DNA from: Candidatus Pelagibacter sp.
GTDB taxonomy: Bacteria; Pseudomonadota; Alphaproteobacteria; Pelagibacterales; Pelagibacteraceae
NCBI GenBank assembly: GCA_028097785.1
Contig: JAOHFB010000004.1
Span: forward strand, 1 to 46,551
DNA: 46,551 nucleotides
Reading direction: 5' to 3'
The notes beneath the pieces are model-generated. The model was given only the letters and a program-made list of their open reading frames with translations, was not told the origin of the DNA and searched no databases. Positions 17,078-25,882 of this stretch are shown here, piece by piece; the first letter of the stretch is position 1, and each line of letters starts with the position of its first letter. Both the position numbers and the translations under genes were made by a program.

Positions 17078-18235
17078 ATGATTAAAGAAAAGAAATCATT
17101 GAAGGCTAACAAAACACCTTCAAGACGTAAGTTCTTCAAAGCAGCAGCAGCAACAGGTGCAGCAGCAGCAACAGCTGTAGCAATGCCAAATGTAGCTTTT
17201 GGTGCTCCATTAACTTTAAAGATGCAAGCAGCTTGGCCTTCTGGCGCTAACATCTTTTTTGAAATGGCAGGAGATTACGCAAAAATGGTTAGCGACATGT
17301 CAGGAGGAGAACTAAAAATTGATCTTCAGCCTGTTGGCGCAATTGTAAAAACTTCAGAAATTGGACAAGCAGTAAGTTCAGGCGTAGTTGATATGGGTCA
17401 CTGGGTGACTGCATATTGGTATGGAAAAAATGCTGCAGCTTCACTTTTTGGAACTGGTCCTTCATACGGAATGTCATCTCAAGAAGTTATGGGATGGATG
17501 GAGTATGGTGGAGGAAGAGCATTATACGAAGAAGCAGTTAAAAGTGTAGGATTTAACTATACTGGTTTCTTCCATATGCCTATGCCAGCTCAACCATTTG
17601 GTTGGTTTAAAAAGAATGTAACTAAAGTATCTGATGTTAAAGGTATGAAGTATAGAACAGTTGGTCTTGCGACTAACGTTTTAACTGCTATGGGAATGGT
17701 CGTAAGACAATTACCAGGTGGTGAAATCCAACCAGCTATGAAAACTGGTTTGATTGATGCTGCTGAGTTTAACAACCCAACATCAGACTCACAGTTTGGA
17801 ATGCAAGATGTCTCTAAACACTATCACTTAGGAAGTTTCCACCAATCTCAGGAAATGTTCGAAATTCCTATGAACACTAAGAGACTGAATAGCCTTTCAC
17901 CTGCTCATCAAGCTATCTTGAGAAATGCTGCTTATGCCGCAAACTCAGATAACTACTTCAAAGCACTAGTTAGATATTCACAAGATTTAGCTAAGCTGAT
18001 GAATGAGCACAAAGTGAATGTATACCAAACATCTGATGCTATCCTAGCAGAACAGTTAAAAGGTTGGGATAAAATCATTGCTGAGTTCTCTGGAAAAGAT
18101 GCTTTCTTTAAGAAAGTAGTAGACTCGCAAAAAGCATACGCTAAGAGAACTATGAAGTATCTGTTGATGAATCAACCGAACTACAAATTAGCTTATGAAA
18201 ATGAGTTTGGTCCAATTGGAAAAGTTAAAATTTAA
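17078..18235 (+). CDS. TRAP transporter solute-binding protein DctP family, Tat-exported
   Basis: 385 residues. The N-terminus carries a twin-arginine signal SRRKFFK (15-21; Arg16-Arg17), then an Ala-rich hydrophobic stretch, with cleavage likely near residue 42-43, so it should be exported folded by Tat. The mature domain fits the DctP family: KMQAAWPSGANIFFEM, GMKYRTVGL with the carboxylate-binding Arg193, and IDAAEFNNP (226-234), resembling the 2-oxoacid binders of the TakP type. It delivers an organic acid, driven by an ion gradient, to DctQ/DctM. Good ribosome site (TAGGAG). A strong terminator after it suggests expression well above the membrane subunits. Confidence 0.9.
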   Translation: MIKEKKSLKANKTPSRRKFFKAAAATGAAAATAVAMPNVAFGAPLTLKMQAAWPSGANIFFEMAGDYAKMVSDMSGGELKIDLQPVGAIVKTSEIGQAVSSGVVDMGHWVTAYWYGKNAAASLFGTGPSYGMSSQEVMGWMEYGGGRALYEEAVKSVGFNYTGFFHMPMPAQPFGWFKKNVTKVSDVKGMKYRTVGLATNVLTAMGMVVRQLPGGEIQPAMKTGLIDAAEFNNPTSDSQFGMQDVSKHYHLGSFHQSQEMFEIPMNTKRLNSLSPAHQAILRNAAYAANSDNYFKALVRYSQDLAKLMNEHKVNVYQTSDAILAEQLKGWDKIIAEFSGKDAFFKKVVDSQKAYAKRTMKYLLMNQPNYKLAYENEFGPIGKVKI

Positions 18236-18255
18236 TTAACTTTAAATTAATTTAG

Positions 18256-18286
18256 AAGAGGGGGTTGAAAAACCCCCTTTTTTTTT
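18256..18286 (+). terminator. Rho-independent terminator-like hairpin after dctP
   Basis: Stem AGGGGGTT / AACCCCCT with a GAAA loop (18259-18278), extendable by a few A-T pairs, followed by a run of eight T (18279-18286). This is a textbook intrinsic terminator lying between the binding-protein gene and dctQ, so dctQM would depend on read-through or a weak internal promoter in the 22 bp that remain. Confidence 0.9.
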
Positions 18287-18308
18287 AATAGAATTAATAT
18301 ATTTTTAT

Positions 18309-18896
18309 ATGATGAAATTTTTCATTAAATTTGCTGACACTTTAAGTACCTCAATGGGTAAAGCTTTTTCTTGGTGTATTGTAATTTTAATGGGAGGAAC
18401 GGTTTATGAAGTAGTGATGGCTTATGTTTTTAATGCACCTACTTTATGGAATTTTGATTTTAGTATGCAAATGTATGGTGCCATTCTTATGATGTCGGGT
18501 GCATATTGTCTTGCAACTGAATCTCATGTTAGAGGTGATGTTATTTATAGATTGTTTAGCCAAAGAACTCAGGCATGGATAGATTTAGTTCTTTATTTTT
18601 TATTTTTCTTCCCAGGTGTTATTGCTTTAGCTTTTTACGGATATGAGTATGCTGCCCTTGCATGGAAAATAAAAGAAACAAGCTGGAGTAGCCCAGCACA
18701 AATTCAAATTTATATGGTCAAATCAATGATTCCTGCTGCAGGTGTCTTATTAATCATTCAAGGTATTAGTGAGGTATTCAGATCAATTATTTGTATTCAA
18801 ACAGGTCAATGGCCAGCGAGACTTGTTGTTGCTGAAGAAACTGAGCAAGTACTTATGAGAGCAGCGCAAGAAGAGGATAAAAAAAATGTTATTTAG
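18309..18896 (+). CDS. TRAP transporter small permease subunit DctQ
   Basis: 195 residues, four hydrophobic segments as expected for DctQ. Family features include LWNFDFSMQMYGAILMMSGAY around residues 44-64, an SHVRGDV segment and a Q-rich cytoplasmic tail. Two consecutive ATG codons (18309 and 18312) open the frame; the first is reported. Overlaps dctM by 11 bp. Associates with the large subunit in the inner membrane and is needed for transport, though its exact role is not settled. Confidence 0.88.
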   Translation: MMKFFIKFADTLSTSMGKAFSWCIVILMGGTVYEVVMAYVFNAPTLWNFDFSMQMYGAILMMSGAYCLATESHVRGDVIYRLFSQRTQAWIDLVLYFLFFFPGVIALAFYGYEYAALAWKIKETSWSSPAQIQIYMVKSMIPAAGVLLIIQGISEVFRSIICIQTGQWPARLVVAEETEQVLMRAAQEEDKKNVI

Positions 18897-20247
18897 TCTG
18901 ACAAATCCAGAAATAGCAATTTTTATGATGGGTATATTTTTGTTTGCTGTTCTTCTTGGATTTCCGATTGCTTTCACGTTAATGGCAATGGGAATTGGTT
19001 TCGGCTATTACGCTTATTACGATGCTACCATGATGGAGCATATATTTGACAATAGAATATTTCAATTATTTGTTCAAAACACCTATACAGTGATGGACAA
19101 CAATGTTCTTACTGCAGTGCCATTATTTTTATTTATGGGTTATCTTGTTGAAAGAGCTGGGATAGTTGCAAAATTATTCTTTGCTATAAGATTAGCAGCT
19201 CATAGACTTCCTGCATCGATGGCAGTTGCCGCTTTAATAACTTGTACACTATTTTCTACAGCAACAGGAATTATTGGTGCAGTTGTTACTTTAATGGGAC
19301 TGCTTGCTTGGCCAGCAATGGTTAAAGCTGGATATGATAAAAAATTTGCATCAGGAATTATTTGTGCAGGTGGATGTTTAGGAATTTTAATTCCTCCAAG
19401 CATTATGTTAATTGTTTATTCAGTAATTGCACAATTATCACCACTAAGATTATTTGCGGCAGCAATATTTCCGGGTTTAATGTTAGCCGGTCTTTACATT
19501 GCTTATGCTGTTACTAGGGCTTGGTTAAATCCTTCTATTGCACCAAAACCACCAGCTGAAGATATCCCACCAAGAGCAGAAATTTTAAAAGAGGTATTGG
19601 TTTCTTTTGTTCCATTATTTGGATTAATAATGTTAGTACTTGGAACTATATTGGCTGGAATAGCAACACCAGCAGAGGCAGCCGCAGCAGGAGCCTTTGG
19701 AGCAATACTTTTATCTTGGTTTTATAAAACTCTTAAATGGCAAAATTTTAAAGAGTCTGTATTTTTGACTGCAAAGACTACAGCTATGATTATGTGGTTG
19801 TTCATTGGTTCTTGGACTTTTTCATCTGTATTTTCTTACTTAGGTGGTCACGAAGTATTTGAACATTTCTTTACTTCAATAAATATTTCAACTTGGCAAT
19901 TTTTAGTAATTACCCAAATCATAATTTTTCTTTTAGGATGGCCATTAGAGTGGACAGAAATTTTAATCATATTTGTTCCAATATTTTTACCATTACTAGA
20001 AATATTTGGAGTTAATCCGTATTTCTTTGCAATGTTAATAGCGCTTAACTTACAAACATCTTTTTTAACCCCTCCAATGGCAATGTCTGCTTATTATTTA
20101 AAAGGAGTTCAAAAAAGTAATGTTGAATTAATGGAGATTTTTAGAGGGATAATGCCATTTCTTGGTATTGTAATTTTTGCAATGTTCTTAATGTATATGT
20201 TTCCAGGAATTGCATTATGGTTACCAGAAACATTATTTGCAGATTAG
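18886..20247 (+). CDS. TRAP transporter large permease subunit DctM
   Basis: 453 residues, a little longer than the usual 425-440. About 12 hydrophobic segments with DctM hallmarks: GFPIAFTLMAMG near the N-terminus, VPLFLFMGYLVERAGI, the GCLGILIPPSIMLIVYS hairpin, ATPAEAAAAGAFGAI, and the C-terminal mirror hairpin TPPMAMSAYYLKG. It is the ion-coupled carboxylate channel. A roughly 30-residue hydrophilic loop (residues 210-235, APKPPAEDIPPRAEI) is typical of the larger DctM subfamily. Co-transcribed with dctQ and followed after 6 bp by the amidase. Confidence 0.92.
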   Translation: MLFSLTNPEIAIFMMGIFLFAVLLGFPIAFTLMAMGIGFGYYAYYDATMMEHIFDNRIFQLFVQNTYTVMDNNVLTAVPLFLFMGYLVERAGIVAKLFFAIRLAAHRLPASMAVAALITCTLFSTATGIIGAVVTLMGLLAWPAMVKAGYDKKFASGIICAGGCLGILIPPSIMLIVYSVIAQLSPLRLFAAAIFPGLMLAGLYIAYAVTRAWLNPSIAPKPPAEDIPPRAEILKEVLVSFVPLFGLIMLVLGTILAGIATPAEAAAAGAFGAILLSWFYKTLKWQNFKESVFLTAKTTAMIMWLFIGSWTFSSVFSYLGGHEVFEHFFTSINISTWQFLVITQIIIFLLGWPLEWTEILIIFVPIFLPLLEIFGVNPYFFAMLIALNLQTSFLTPPMAMSAYYLKGVQKSNVELMEIFRGIMPFLGIVIFAMFLMYMFPGIALWLPETLFAD

Positions 20248-20253
20248 ATAAAA

Positions 20254-21582
20254 ATGACAGATATATTTTCGCTTAAGGTTGAAGAAATTGTTTCTAAAAT
20301 AAAAGATGCTCAATTAACTTCAGTAGAAGTTTGTCAAAAATATATAGAAAGAATTAATAAATTTGAAAAAGATGTAAAAGCTTGGGCTCATTTTGATAAA
20401 AAACTTTTGCTTGAAAAAGCAGAGGAGGCAGATCAACACAGAAGATCTGGTAAACCAACAGGCCCATTACACGGTATTCCTATTGCTTTAAAAGATATTA
20501 TTGGAACTGTTGATATGCCAACTGAGTGTGGAACTCCTATCAGAAAAGGTAAATCTTACTCTCAAAACGCTGAAATAGTTGACTTACTTCTTTCTGCAGG
20601 AGCAATAGTCATGGGTAAAACAGCAACTTCCGAACTTGCTTATCTTGGTCCTTCAAAAACTACAAACCCACATGATCATTCAAGAACGCCAGGTGGTTCT
20701 TCTAGTGGATCAGCAGCATCTGTTGGAGCCTTTATGGCTCCATTATCAATTGGCTCACAAACTGGTGGATCAGTTATAAGACCTGCATCTTATTGTGGTG
20801 TGGTTGGTTATAAACCATCATACGGATTAATTTCAAGAAATGGAGTTTTAAAAACATCTGAAAAACTAGATCACATGGGAGTTTTTGGAAGATCAGTAGA
20901 AGATGTTGCCTTACTAGCAAAAGTTTTAATTAAAAAAGATAGTCATGATAGAGCGACAATTTATTATTCAAGTCAAGATATGTTGAGCGAAACAAAAAAA
21001 GGACCTTTGTTTGAACCAAAATTTATCTTTTATAAAACAGATCACTGGAAGCTAATTGAAAAGAAGTCTAGAGATGCTTTTGAATATTTTATTAAATCAT
21101 TTAAAAAAAATATAGAAGTTTTTGATACACCTTCTTATTTTAAAGATATTCATAAATATCATCAGATAATTCATGAAACTGATTTAGCAAATAACTTTGG
21201 ACTTTATTACAAGAAATATAAAAAAAAATTATCTAAATATATGCAGGATGCAATTGCAAAAGGTAATAAACATTCAGCTAAAGAATATGCCGAGGCTATA
21301 GATTTCATGAAAAGAAGCTATGACTCTTATGAAGAAGTATTTGAAGATTATCATGGTGTTTTGACACCTTCTAGTCCAGGTGTGGCTCCCAAAGGTTTAA
21401 AAAGTACTGGCACAGCTGAATTTAATAAGGTTTGGTCATATCTTGGCACACCATGTATCTCATTACCATTGCTACAAGGTGAAAATAATATGCCTTTAGG
21501 AGTACAACTCGTTGGAGCTCGTTATGATGATCATAGATTTTTAGGTGTTGCTAATTGGCTAGAAAAGGAATGTAATAAATAA
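20254..21582 (+). CDS. Amidase signature family hydrolase
   Basis: 442 residues. The Ser-cisSer-Lys triad is complete: Lys80 (IALKDI), Ser149 (TPGGSSSGS) and nucleophile Ser173 (GSQTGGSVIRP), with the same spacing as in malonamidase E2. The family hydrolyses amide bonds in many unrelated substrates. It is not GatA as judged by context (no gatB/gatC) and by the divergent C-terminal half. It follows dctM by 6 bp, so it may act on a compound linked to the TRAP system, but this is only inferred. Confidence 0.88.
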   Translation: MTDIFSLKVEEIVSKIKDAQLTSVEVCQKYIERINKFEKDVKAWAHFDKKLLLEKAEEADQHRRSGKPTGPLHGIPIALKDIIGTVDMPTECGTPIRKGKSYSQNAEIVDLLLSAGAIVMGKTATSELAYLGPSKTTNPHDHSRTPGGSSSGSAASVGAFMAPLSIGSQTGGSVIRPASYCGVVGYKPSYGLISRNGVLKTSEKLDHMGVFGRSVEDVALLAKVLIKKDSHDRATIYYSSQDMLSETKKGPLFEPKFIFYKTDHWKLIEKKSRDAFEYFIKSFKKNIEVFDTPSYFKDIHKYHQIIHETDLANNFGLYYKKYKKKLSKYMQDAIAKGNKHSAKEYAEAIDFMKRSYDSYEEVFEDYHGVLTPSSPGVAPKGLKSTGTAEFNKVWSYLGTPCISLPLLQGENNMPLGVQLVGARYDDHRFLGVANWLEKECNK

Positions 21583-21583
21583 A

Positions 21584-21760
21584 ATGCAAAAATTTACAAC
21601 ACTACTTGGCAGTTTACTTGCAGGCTCATTTCTCATTGGGTTAGCAACAACTTTGACAAGATCTACTATGATAGGTTTTTTTGATGTCTTGCCAGTTTAT
21701 ATATTAATGGCTATTGCAATATTTATGATGGTCTACGAAGCTTTCTTCGATAAAAAATAG
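21584..21760 (+). CDS. Small two-helix membrane protein, 58 residues
   Basis: Starts at ATG 21584, one base after the amidase stop, and ends in TAG at 21758-21760. It begins MQKFTTLLGSLLAGSFLIG and has two hydrophobic segments (about 7-22 and 34-51) separated by TLTRSTMIGFFD, then ends in EAFFDKK. I do not recognise a family. The tight coupling to the amidase, clean codon pattern and typical membrane-protein composition argue that it is a real gene rather than filler. It may be a small accessory membrane protein of the upstream TRAP/amidase unit. Confidence 0.65.
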   Translation: MQKFTTLLGSLLAGSFLIGLATTLTRSTMIGFFDVLPVYILMAIAIFMMVYEAFFDKK

Positions 21761-21776
21761 TTTTTAATTAAAAAAA

Positions 21777-22682
21777 TTGTCTAACAAAAAAAATAATTTT
21801 TTAGCATTTTCACTTTTGTTTATTCAGCCTATTTTCATGGCATCCAATCTGATAGTTGCACGAGCTGGAGTTGAGTATGTACCTCCAATCTCATTAGCAT
21901 TTTGGAGATGGACTGTAGTTGTTCTGTTACTTTTGCCTTTTACTTATTCGCTATTAATAAGAAATTCAAAAATAATTAAAAAAGAATTTAAGAAACTTTT
22001 CTTTTTAGGTGCAATGGGATGTGGTGTTTGTGGAGCATTTCCTTTTTTAGCGGGAGAAACAACAACAGTTACAAATATGGGTATTATTTACACTTCTTCA
22101 CCGATATTTATTATTATGATTTCTGCAATATTTTTTAATGAAAAAATTAATTTTGTAAAAATTATTGGCTTGGTTTCTTGTTTAATTGGCGTTTTTGCAA
22201 TTGTTATTAAGGGTGATTTAAATCTTTTATTGAATTTAAATTTTACTATCGGTGATCTATGGATGCTGGCTGCTGCTATTGGCTGGGCTCTTTATTCTAT
22301 CTACCTTTTTTATTGGAAATCTCAATTACCTATTTTTCAAAGATTTACATTAGTAGCATTTTTTGGAGCAGTTAGCTTGTTACCTTTTTACATAGTTGAA
22401 GAAATAGTTGTTCAAAGAACAATATTTAATTCTAACTTTTTTTTATGGGTTTTATTTGCTGCAATATCTCCAGGAATAATTGCCTTTACTCTTTATACGC
22501 AAGCTCAAAAAAGTTTAGGCGCATCCTTAACTGGTTTTACTCTTTATATTTTTACAATTTATGCAGCAATCTATGGATTTATATTTTTTGATGAAAAGCT
22601 TGAGTCCTTTCATTATTTAGGTACAGTTTTAGTATTCATCGGCATTTATTTAGCTAAAAAAAATTATGAAACTAAAACGTAG
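21777..22682 (+). CDS. EamA/DMT-family transporter
   Basis: 301 residues with about ten transmembrane helices arranged as two EamA repeats (LAFWRWTVVVLLLLPF in the first, GDLWMLAAAIGWALYSIY in the second). The start is TTG at 21777: no ATG occurs before helix 1, and a later Met would remove that helix. Family members export or import amino acids, nucleosides or other small metabolites; the substrate here is unknown. Overlaps the next gene by 17 bp, pointing to coupled translation. Confidence 0.83.
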   Translation: MSNKKNNFLAFSLLFIQPIFMASNLIVARAGVEYVPPISLAFWRWTVVVLLLLPFTYSLLIRNSKIIKKEFKKLFFLGAMGCGVCGAFPFLAGETTTVTNMGIIYTSSPIFIIMISAIFFNEKINFVKIIGLVSCLIGVFAIVIKGDLNLLLNLNFTIGDLWMLAAAIGWALYSIYLFYWKSQLPIFQRFTLVAFFGAVSLLPFYIVEEIVVQRTIFNSNFFLWVLFAAISPGIIAFTLYTQAQKSLGASLTGFTLYIFTIYAAIYGFIFFDEKLESFHYLGTVLVFIGIYLAKKNYETKT

Positions 22683-23484
22683 GAATTTTTATTTGGAATT
22701 TATAATTGGAATAATTGTTATTTACGTTTTGGTCTTAATTCTACTTTTTATTTTTCAAAGAAGTTTAATGTATCATCCTTTAGAAAATAATTATTCTGGA
22801 GACAGAATGGAAGTTGAAGTAGAAAAAGTTAAGATTATAACCTCAGATAACATAAATCTATTAGGTTGGTTTCATAAAAAAGATCTCAAAAATTTTAAAA
22901 CAATTGTTTATTTTCACGGTAATGCCGGGACACTTGAAAATAGAATTCATAAATTAAACCACTTTAAAGATATGGATGTTAATTTTTTAATAATAGCTTG
23001 GAGAGGCTTCAGTGGTAACAAGGGAAAACCAAGTGAAAAAGGGCTTTATATAGATGCCAATAGCTCAATTTCATGGCTTAAAAAATTAGGCTTAACAGAA
23101 AAAGACATAATTCTTTATGGAGAGTCTCTTGGAACGGGTGTTGCAACTGAGATTGCACAAAGTAATAATTATGCTGGGTTGGTACTCGAGACACCTTTTA
23201 CATCAATGGTAGAAGCTGCAAAAAATTTTTATCCCTATATTCCAGTGTCTATTTTATTAAAAGATAAGTATGACAATCAAAATAAAATTAAAACTATTAA
23301 TACCCCAGTTTTAGTTATGCATGGTGAGGTTGATCAAATTGTTCCTTTTTGGATGGGTAAAAAAATTTATGAAATTGCCAATCAACCTAAGTATTCATAT
23401 TTTACAAAATTTGACGATCATATGATGGAATATGATGAAAAGCTTGTATCTGTGCTAAAAACATTTATTAAAAGTTTAAATTAA
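22666..23484 (+). CDS. Membrane-anchored alpha/beta hydrolase (ABHD17/BEM46-like)
   Basis: 272 residues. One N-terminal transmembrane helix (about 10-30) anchors the hydrolase domain, probably in the periplasm. Oxyanion region VYFHGNAGTLENR, nucleophile in YGESLGTGVA, acid Asp in HGEVDQIVP and His in FDDHMMEYD complete a catalytic triad. The N-terminal SLMYHPLENNY segment is characteristic of the YfhR/BEM46 branch of serine hydrolases. Substrate unknown, perhaps a lipid or acyl ester at the membrane. Its start lies inside the transporter gene upstream. Confidence 0.82.
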   Translation: MKLKRRNFYLEFIIGIIVIYVLVLILLFIFQRSLMYHPLENNYSGDRMEVEVEKVKIITSDNINLLGWFHKKDLKNFKTIVYFHGNAGTLENRIHKLNHFKDMDVNFLIIAWRGFSGNKGKPSEKGLYIDANSSISWLKKLGLTEKDIILYGESLGTGVATEIAQSNNYAGLVLETPFTSMVEAAKNFYPYIPVSILLKDKYDNQNKIKTINTPVLVMHGEVDQIVPFWMGKKIYEIANQPKYSYFTKFDDHMMEYDEKLVSVLKTFIKSLN

Positions 23485-23533
23485 GCCACATTCCAAACAA
23501 ACATAACACAAATTCTTTAATTAAATATAATGT

Positions 23534-24097
23534 GTGAAAAAAACACTTTTAGTATTTATTATTTTTTTATCTTTTAAAAATCTTGGTCTAACCCAAGAAA
23601 ATAAATCATTAGTTGATAATTTATTTCATATAGATCAGATGAATTCACATAATAAAAATTTTGCTTTATATTTTAAAACTAGAGAGAAGGCTATATTGGC
23701 TAGAGGAGAAAACAGTAATTATATAAATGACTATCCCAAAGATCTTTATATATATGATTATAAAACAAAAACTTCGTTTCCACTAATTTCTTATGAGTGG
23801 TTTCCTTCTAGAGCAAAATATTTTCTTGAAGAATATGATTTTCCAGTTTTTCCTGATGATTTTGCTTATTATCTTTTAAAGGATAACAAGACATTAGTTA
23901 TGATTAGTGCTGTTAAAAGCTTAAATGCTAATTTTAAATTTGATATAAGAGAAAAAAAATTAGAACTTTATCCAAAAAATGGAAAATTTGATTTTATTAT
24001 TTCATCGATAGCTAAGAATTGTGGACATGATAATTTCAAAGAGAATTATAAGTGCACCTTCTATAAGCCTTTAATATCAAGCACTTTAATCAATTAA
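23534..24097 (+). CDS. Predicted secreted protein of unknown function
   Basis: 187 residues from GTG 23534. The ATG four bases upstream is in a different frame that soon stops. The first roughly 20 residues (KKTLLVFIIFLSFKNLGL) form a signal peptide, possibly uncleaved. The mature part is polar and rich in Tyr, Lys and Phe with no recognised motif; two Cys near the C-terminus (NCGHDN, YKCTF) could form a disulfide. A TATAAT lies at 23526-23531, directly before the start, with a 4/6 -35 (ATAACA) 17 bp further up, but it is too close to the GTG to give a normal leader. Converges on ftsY with an 8-bp overlap. Confidence 0.6.
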   Translation: MKKTLLVFIIFLSFKNLGLTQENKSLVDNLFHIDQMNSHNKNFALYFKTREKAILARGENSNYINDYPKDLYIYDYKTKTSFPLISYEWFPSRAKYFLEEYDFPVFPDDFAYYLLKDNKTLVMISAVKSLNANFKFDIREKKLELYPKNGKFDFIISSIAKNCGHDNFKENYKCTFYKPLISSTLIN

Positions 24098-25007
24098 TTT
24101 GAGTAAAAGCTTCAGCAAATTTTTCTGCTTCAAAAATTTGCAGATCATCTTCTTTCTCTCCTAAGCCAAGAGCAATAATTGGAAGCTTATATTTTTTAGC
24201 AACAGCTAGAAGAATTCCCCCTTTAGCAGTACCATCAAGTTTTGTCATAATAAGACCAGTGATTGGAATAATTTTATTAAATTCTTCAACTTGATTAATT
24301 ACATTTTGACCTGAGGTAGCATCTAAAACTAAAATTACGTCGTGAGGAGCTTCAGGATCTATTTTTTTTGTTACATTTGCTATTTTTTTATATTCTTCCA
24401 TTAAATTTTTTTTATTTTGTAATCTTCCCGCAGTATCAATTAAGACTTGATTAAAATTATTAGCAATTGCTTCTTCAATAGCTTTATAGGCAACAGATGC
24501 AGGGTCTGCACCTTGGGAAGATTTTGTTATCTCAACTTCTACTTTATTTGCCCAATTTTCTAATTGTTCAATTGCTGCAGCCCTAAAGGTATCAGATGCT
24601 GCCAGCATGACTTTATTTCCATTTGCTTTTAATATTTTACTAATTTTTCCAATAGTTGTTGTTTTTCCAACTCCATTAACACCCGAAACTAATGTGGCAT
24701 TAATTTTTTCTTTCTTTTGAAAAAAGGAGGTATTTTCAAGAGGCTTCATTAAAGAAACAATATACTCTTTAAGAATAACAGTTATTTCATCAGTAATATC
24801 TTTACTTGGATCAATTTTACTATCTGAAATTATTTCCTTAATTTCAGATGCAGCTACAATTCCAACATCAGATTGAATTAAATATTCTTCAATTCTATCC
24901 AAAGTTTTGTCGTCTATTTCTTTTTTTATAACTATATCTCTTAAGCCAGACGTAAAAGCAGACGCACTTTTTTTAAAACCAGATTTAAATTTATCAAAAA
25001 TTCCCAT
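24090..25007 (-). CDS. ftsY: Signal recognition particle receptor FtsY
   Basis: 305 residues: an N domain (helical, about 15-95) and a G domain with the P-loop GVNGVGKT (109-116), the DTFRAAA, DTAGR and TKLDGTAKGG motifs of SRP GTPases. The acidic A domain of E. coli FtsY is absent, leaving only a short basic amphipathic N-terminus (IFDKFKSGFKKSA), as in other alphaproteobacteria. It docks ribosome-nascent chain-SRP complexes at the inner membrane together with Ffh, whose gene lies divergently just beyond dapF. Its start overlaps the dapF stop by one base. Confidence 0.95.
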   Translation of the reverse strand: MGIFDKFKSGFKKSASAFTSGLRDIVIKKEIDDKTLDRIEEYLIQSDVGIVAASEIKEIISDSKIDPSKDITDEITVILKEYIVSLMKPLENTSFFQKKEKINATLVSGVNGVGKTTTIGKISKILKANGNKVMLAASDTFRAAAIEQLENWANKVEVEITKSSQGADPASVAYKAIEEAIANNFNQVLIDTAGRLQNKKNLMEEYKKIANVTKKIDPEAPHDVILVLDATSGQNVINQVEEFNKIIPITGLIMTKLDGTAKGGILLAVAKKYKLPIIALGLGEKEDDLQIFEAEKFAEAFTQIN

Positions 25008-25831
25008 TAAATATTAATCTCAATATTTTTAATATCTGAGACAGGCCCTTTCATATGAACACTATTATTTGCATCAATTGATATTGATAATTTACCTAAT
25101 GCAAATTCAATATCAGTTTTTTTATCAGTTAATCCATTAATGTTTGCGGCTACAGCTGTAGCACATGCCGCTGTTCCACATGCCTTTGTTAGTCCAGCTC
25201 CTCTTTCCCAAACTTTAACTTTAATTAATTTTCTACTAATAACCTTTGCAAGAGTGACATTACATTTTTCTGGAAAATAATTATGATTTTCTATTTCAGG
25301 TCCAATTTTTTTTAGGTCATAGTCCTCAATATTATCTACAAAAAAGACAACATGAGGATTTCCAACATTAATAGAAGTACCACCTATATGTTCAGCATTA
25401 TTTTTGTTAACAATTTTAATGTTTAAGTTTTTTGTATCTAAATTTTTGATTAATGGAATTTCATCCCAATTAGTTTTTGGGATTCCAATTTCAGTTTCCA
25501 CTAAATTATTATCTAAAATTTTTGATTTTAACTCCCCAGAAGAAGTCCAAAGTATAATTTCTTTATCATTATTTTCTTTTGATAAAAGATCAGCTACACA
25601 TCTAGTACCATTTCCACAAGCACCAGAAACACTTCCGTCTGAATTATAGAATGCCAATTCAGCATCTTTCTTATCACTTTTTTGGATAAAAATTAGCTGA
25701 TCACATCCAATAAAATTACGATCACAAATTTTAATAATTTGATCTTTTGTGAGATTATAATTTTGATTTCTTTGATCAATAATTACAAAATCATTGCCTA
25801 AACCATCCATTTTAAAAGCTTTAATATCCAT
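25007..25831 (-). CDS. dapF: Diaminopimelate epimerase
   Basis: 274 residues, the usual length. Converts LL- to meso-diaminopimelate for lysine and peptidoglycan synthesis. The two catalytic cysteines are visible: Cys72 in GACGNGTRC and Cys218 in KACGTAACATA. The N-terminal KMDGLGNDFV motif supports the ATG at 25831. In many alphaproteobacteria a tRNA methylthiotransferase gene (mtaB) lies between dapF and ftsY; here they overlap directly. Confidence 0.95.
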   Translation of the reverse strand: MDIKAFKMDGLGNDFVIIDQRNQNYNLTKDQIIKICDRNFIGCDQLIFIQKSDKKDAELAFYNSDGSVSGACGNGTRCVADLLSKENNDKEIILWTSSGELKSKILDNNLVETEIGIPKTNWDEIPLIKNLDTKNLNIKIVNKNNAEHIGGTSINVGNPHVVFFVDNIEDYDLKKIGPEIENHNYFPEKCNVTLAKVISRKLIKVKVWERGAGLTKACGTAACATAVAANINGLTDKKTDIEFALGKLSISIDANNSVHMKGPVSDIKNIEINI

Positions 25832-25882
25832 ACATAGATATTTAACTTATTTATTGACTTTTTGAACCTCTATTATAGGTTG

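Noticed and set aside
20254..21582. GatA subunit of the tRNA amidotransferase
   Set aside because: The catalytic triad is shared by the whole amidase family; gatB/gatC are not adjacent and the C-terminal half does not look like GatA.
25854..25876. TTGACT (25854-25859) with TATTAT (25871-25876) as an ffh promoter
   Set aside because: The spacer is only 11 bp, too short for a sigma-70 promoter. The TATTAT may still be a -10, but I see no partner -35.
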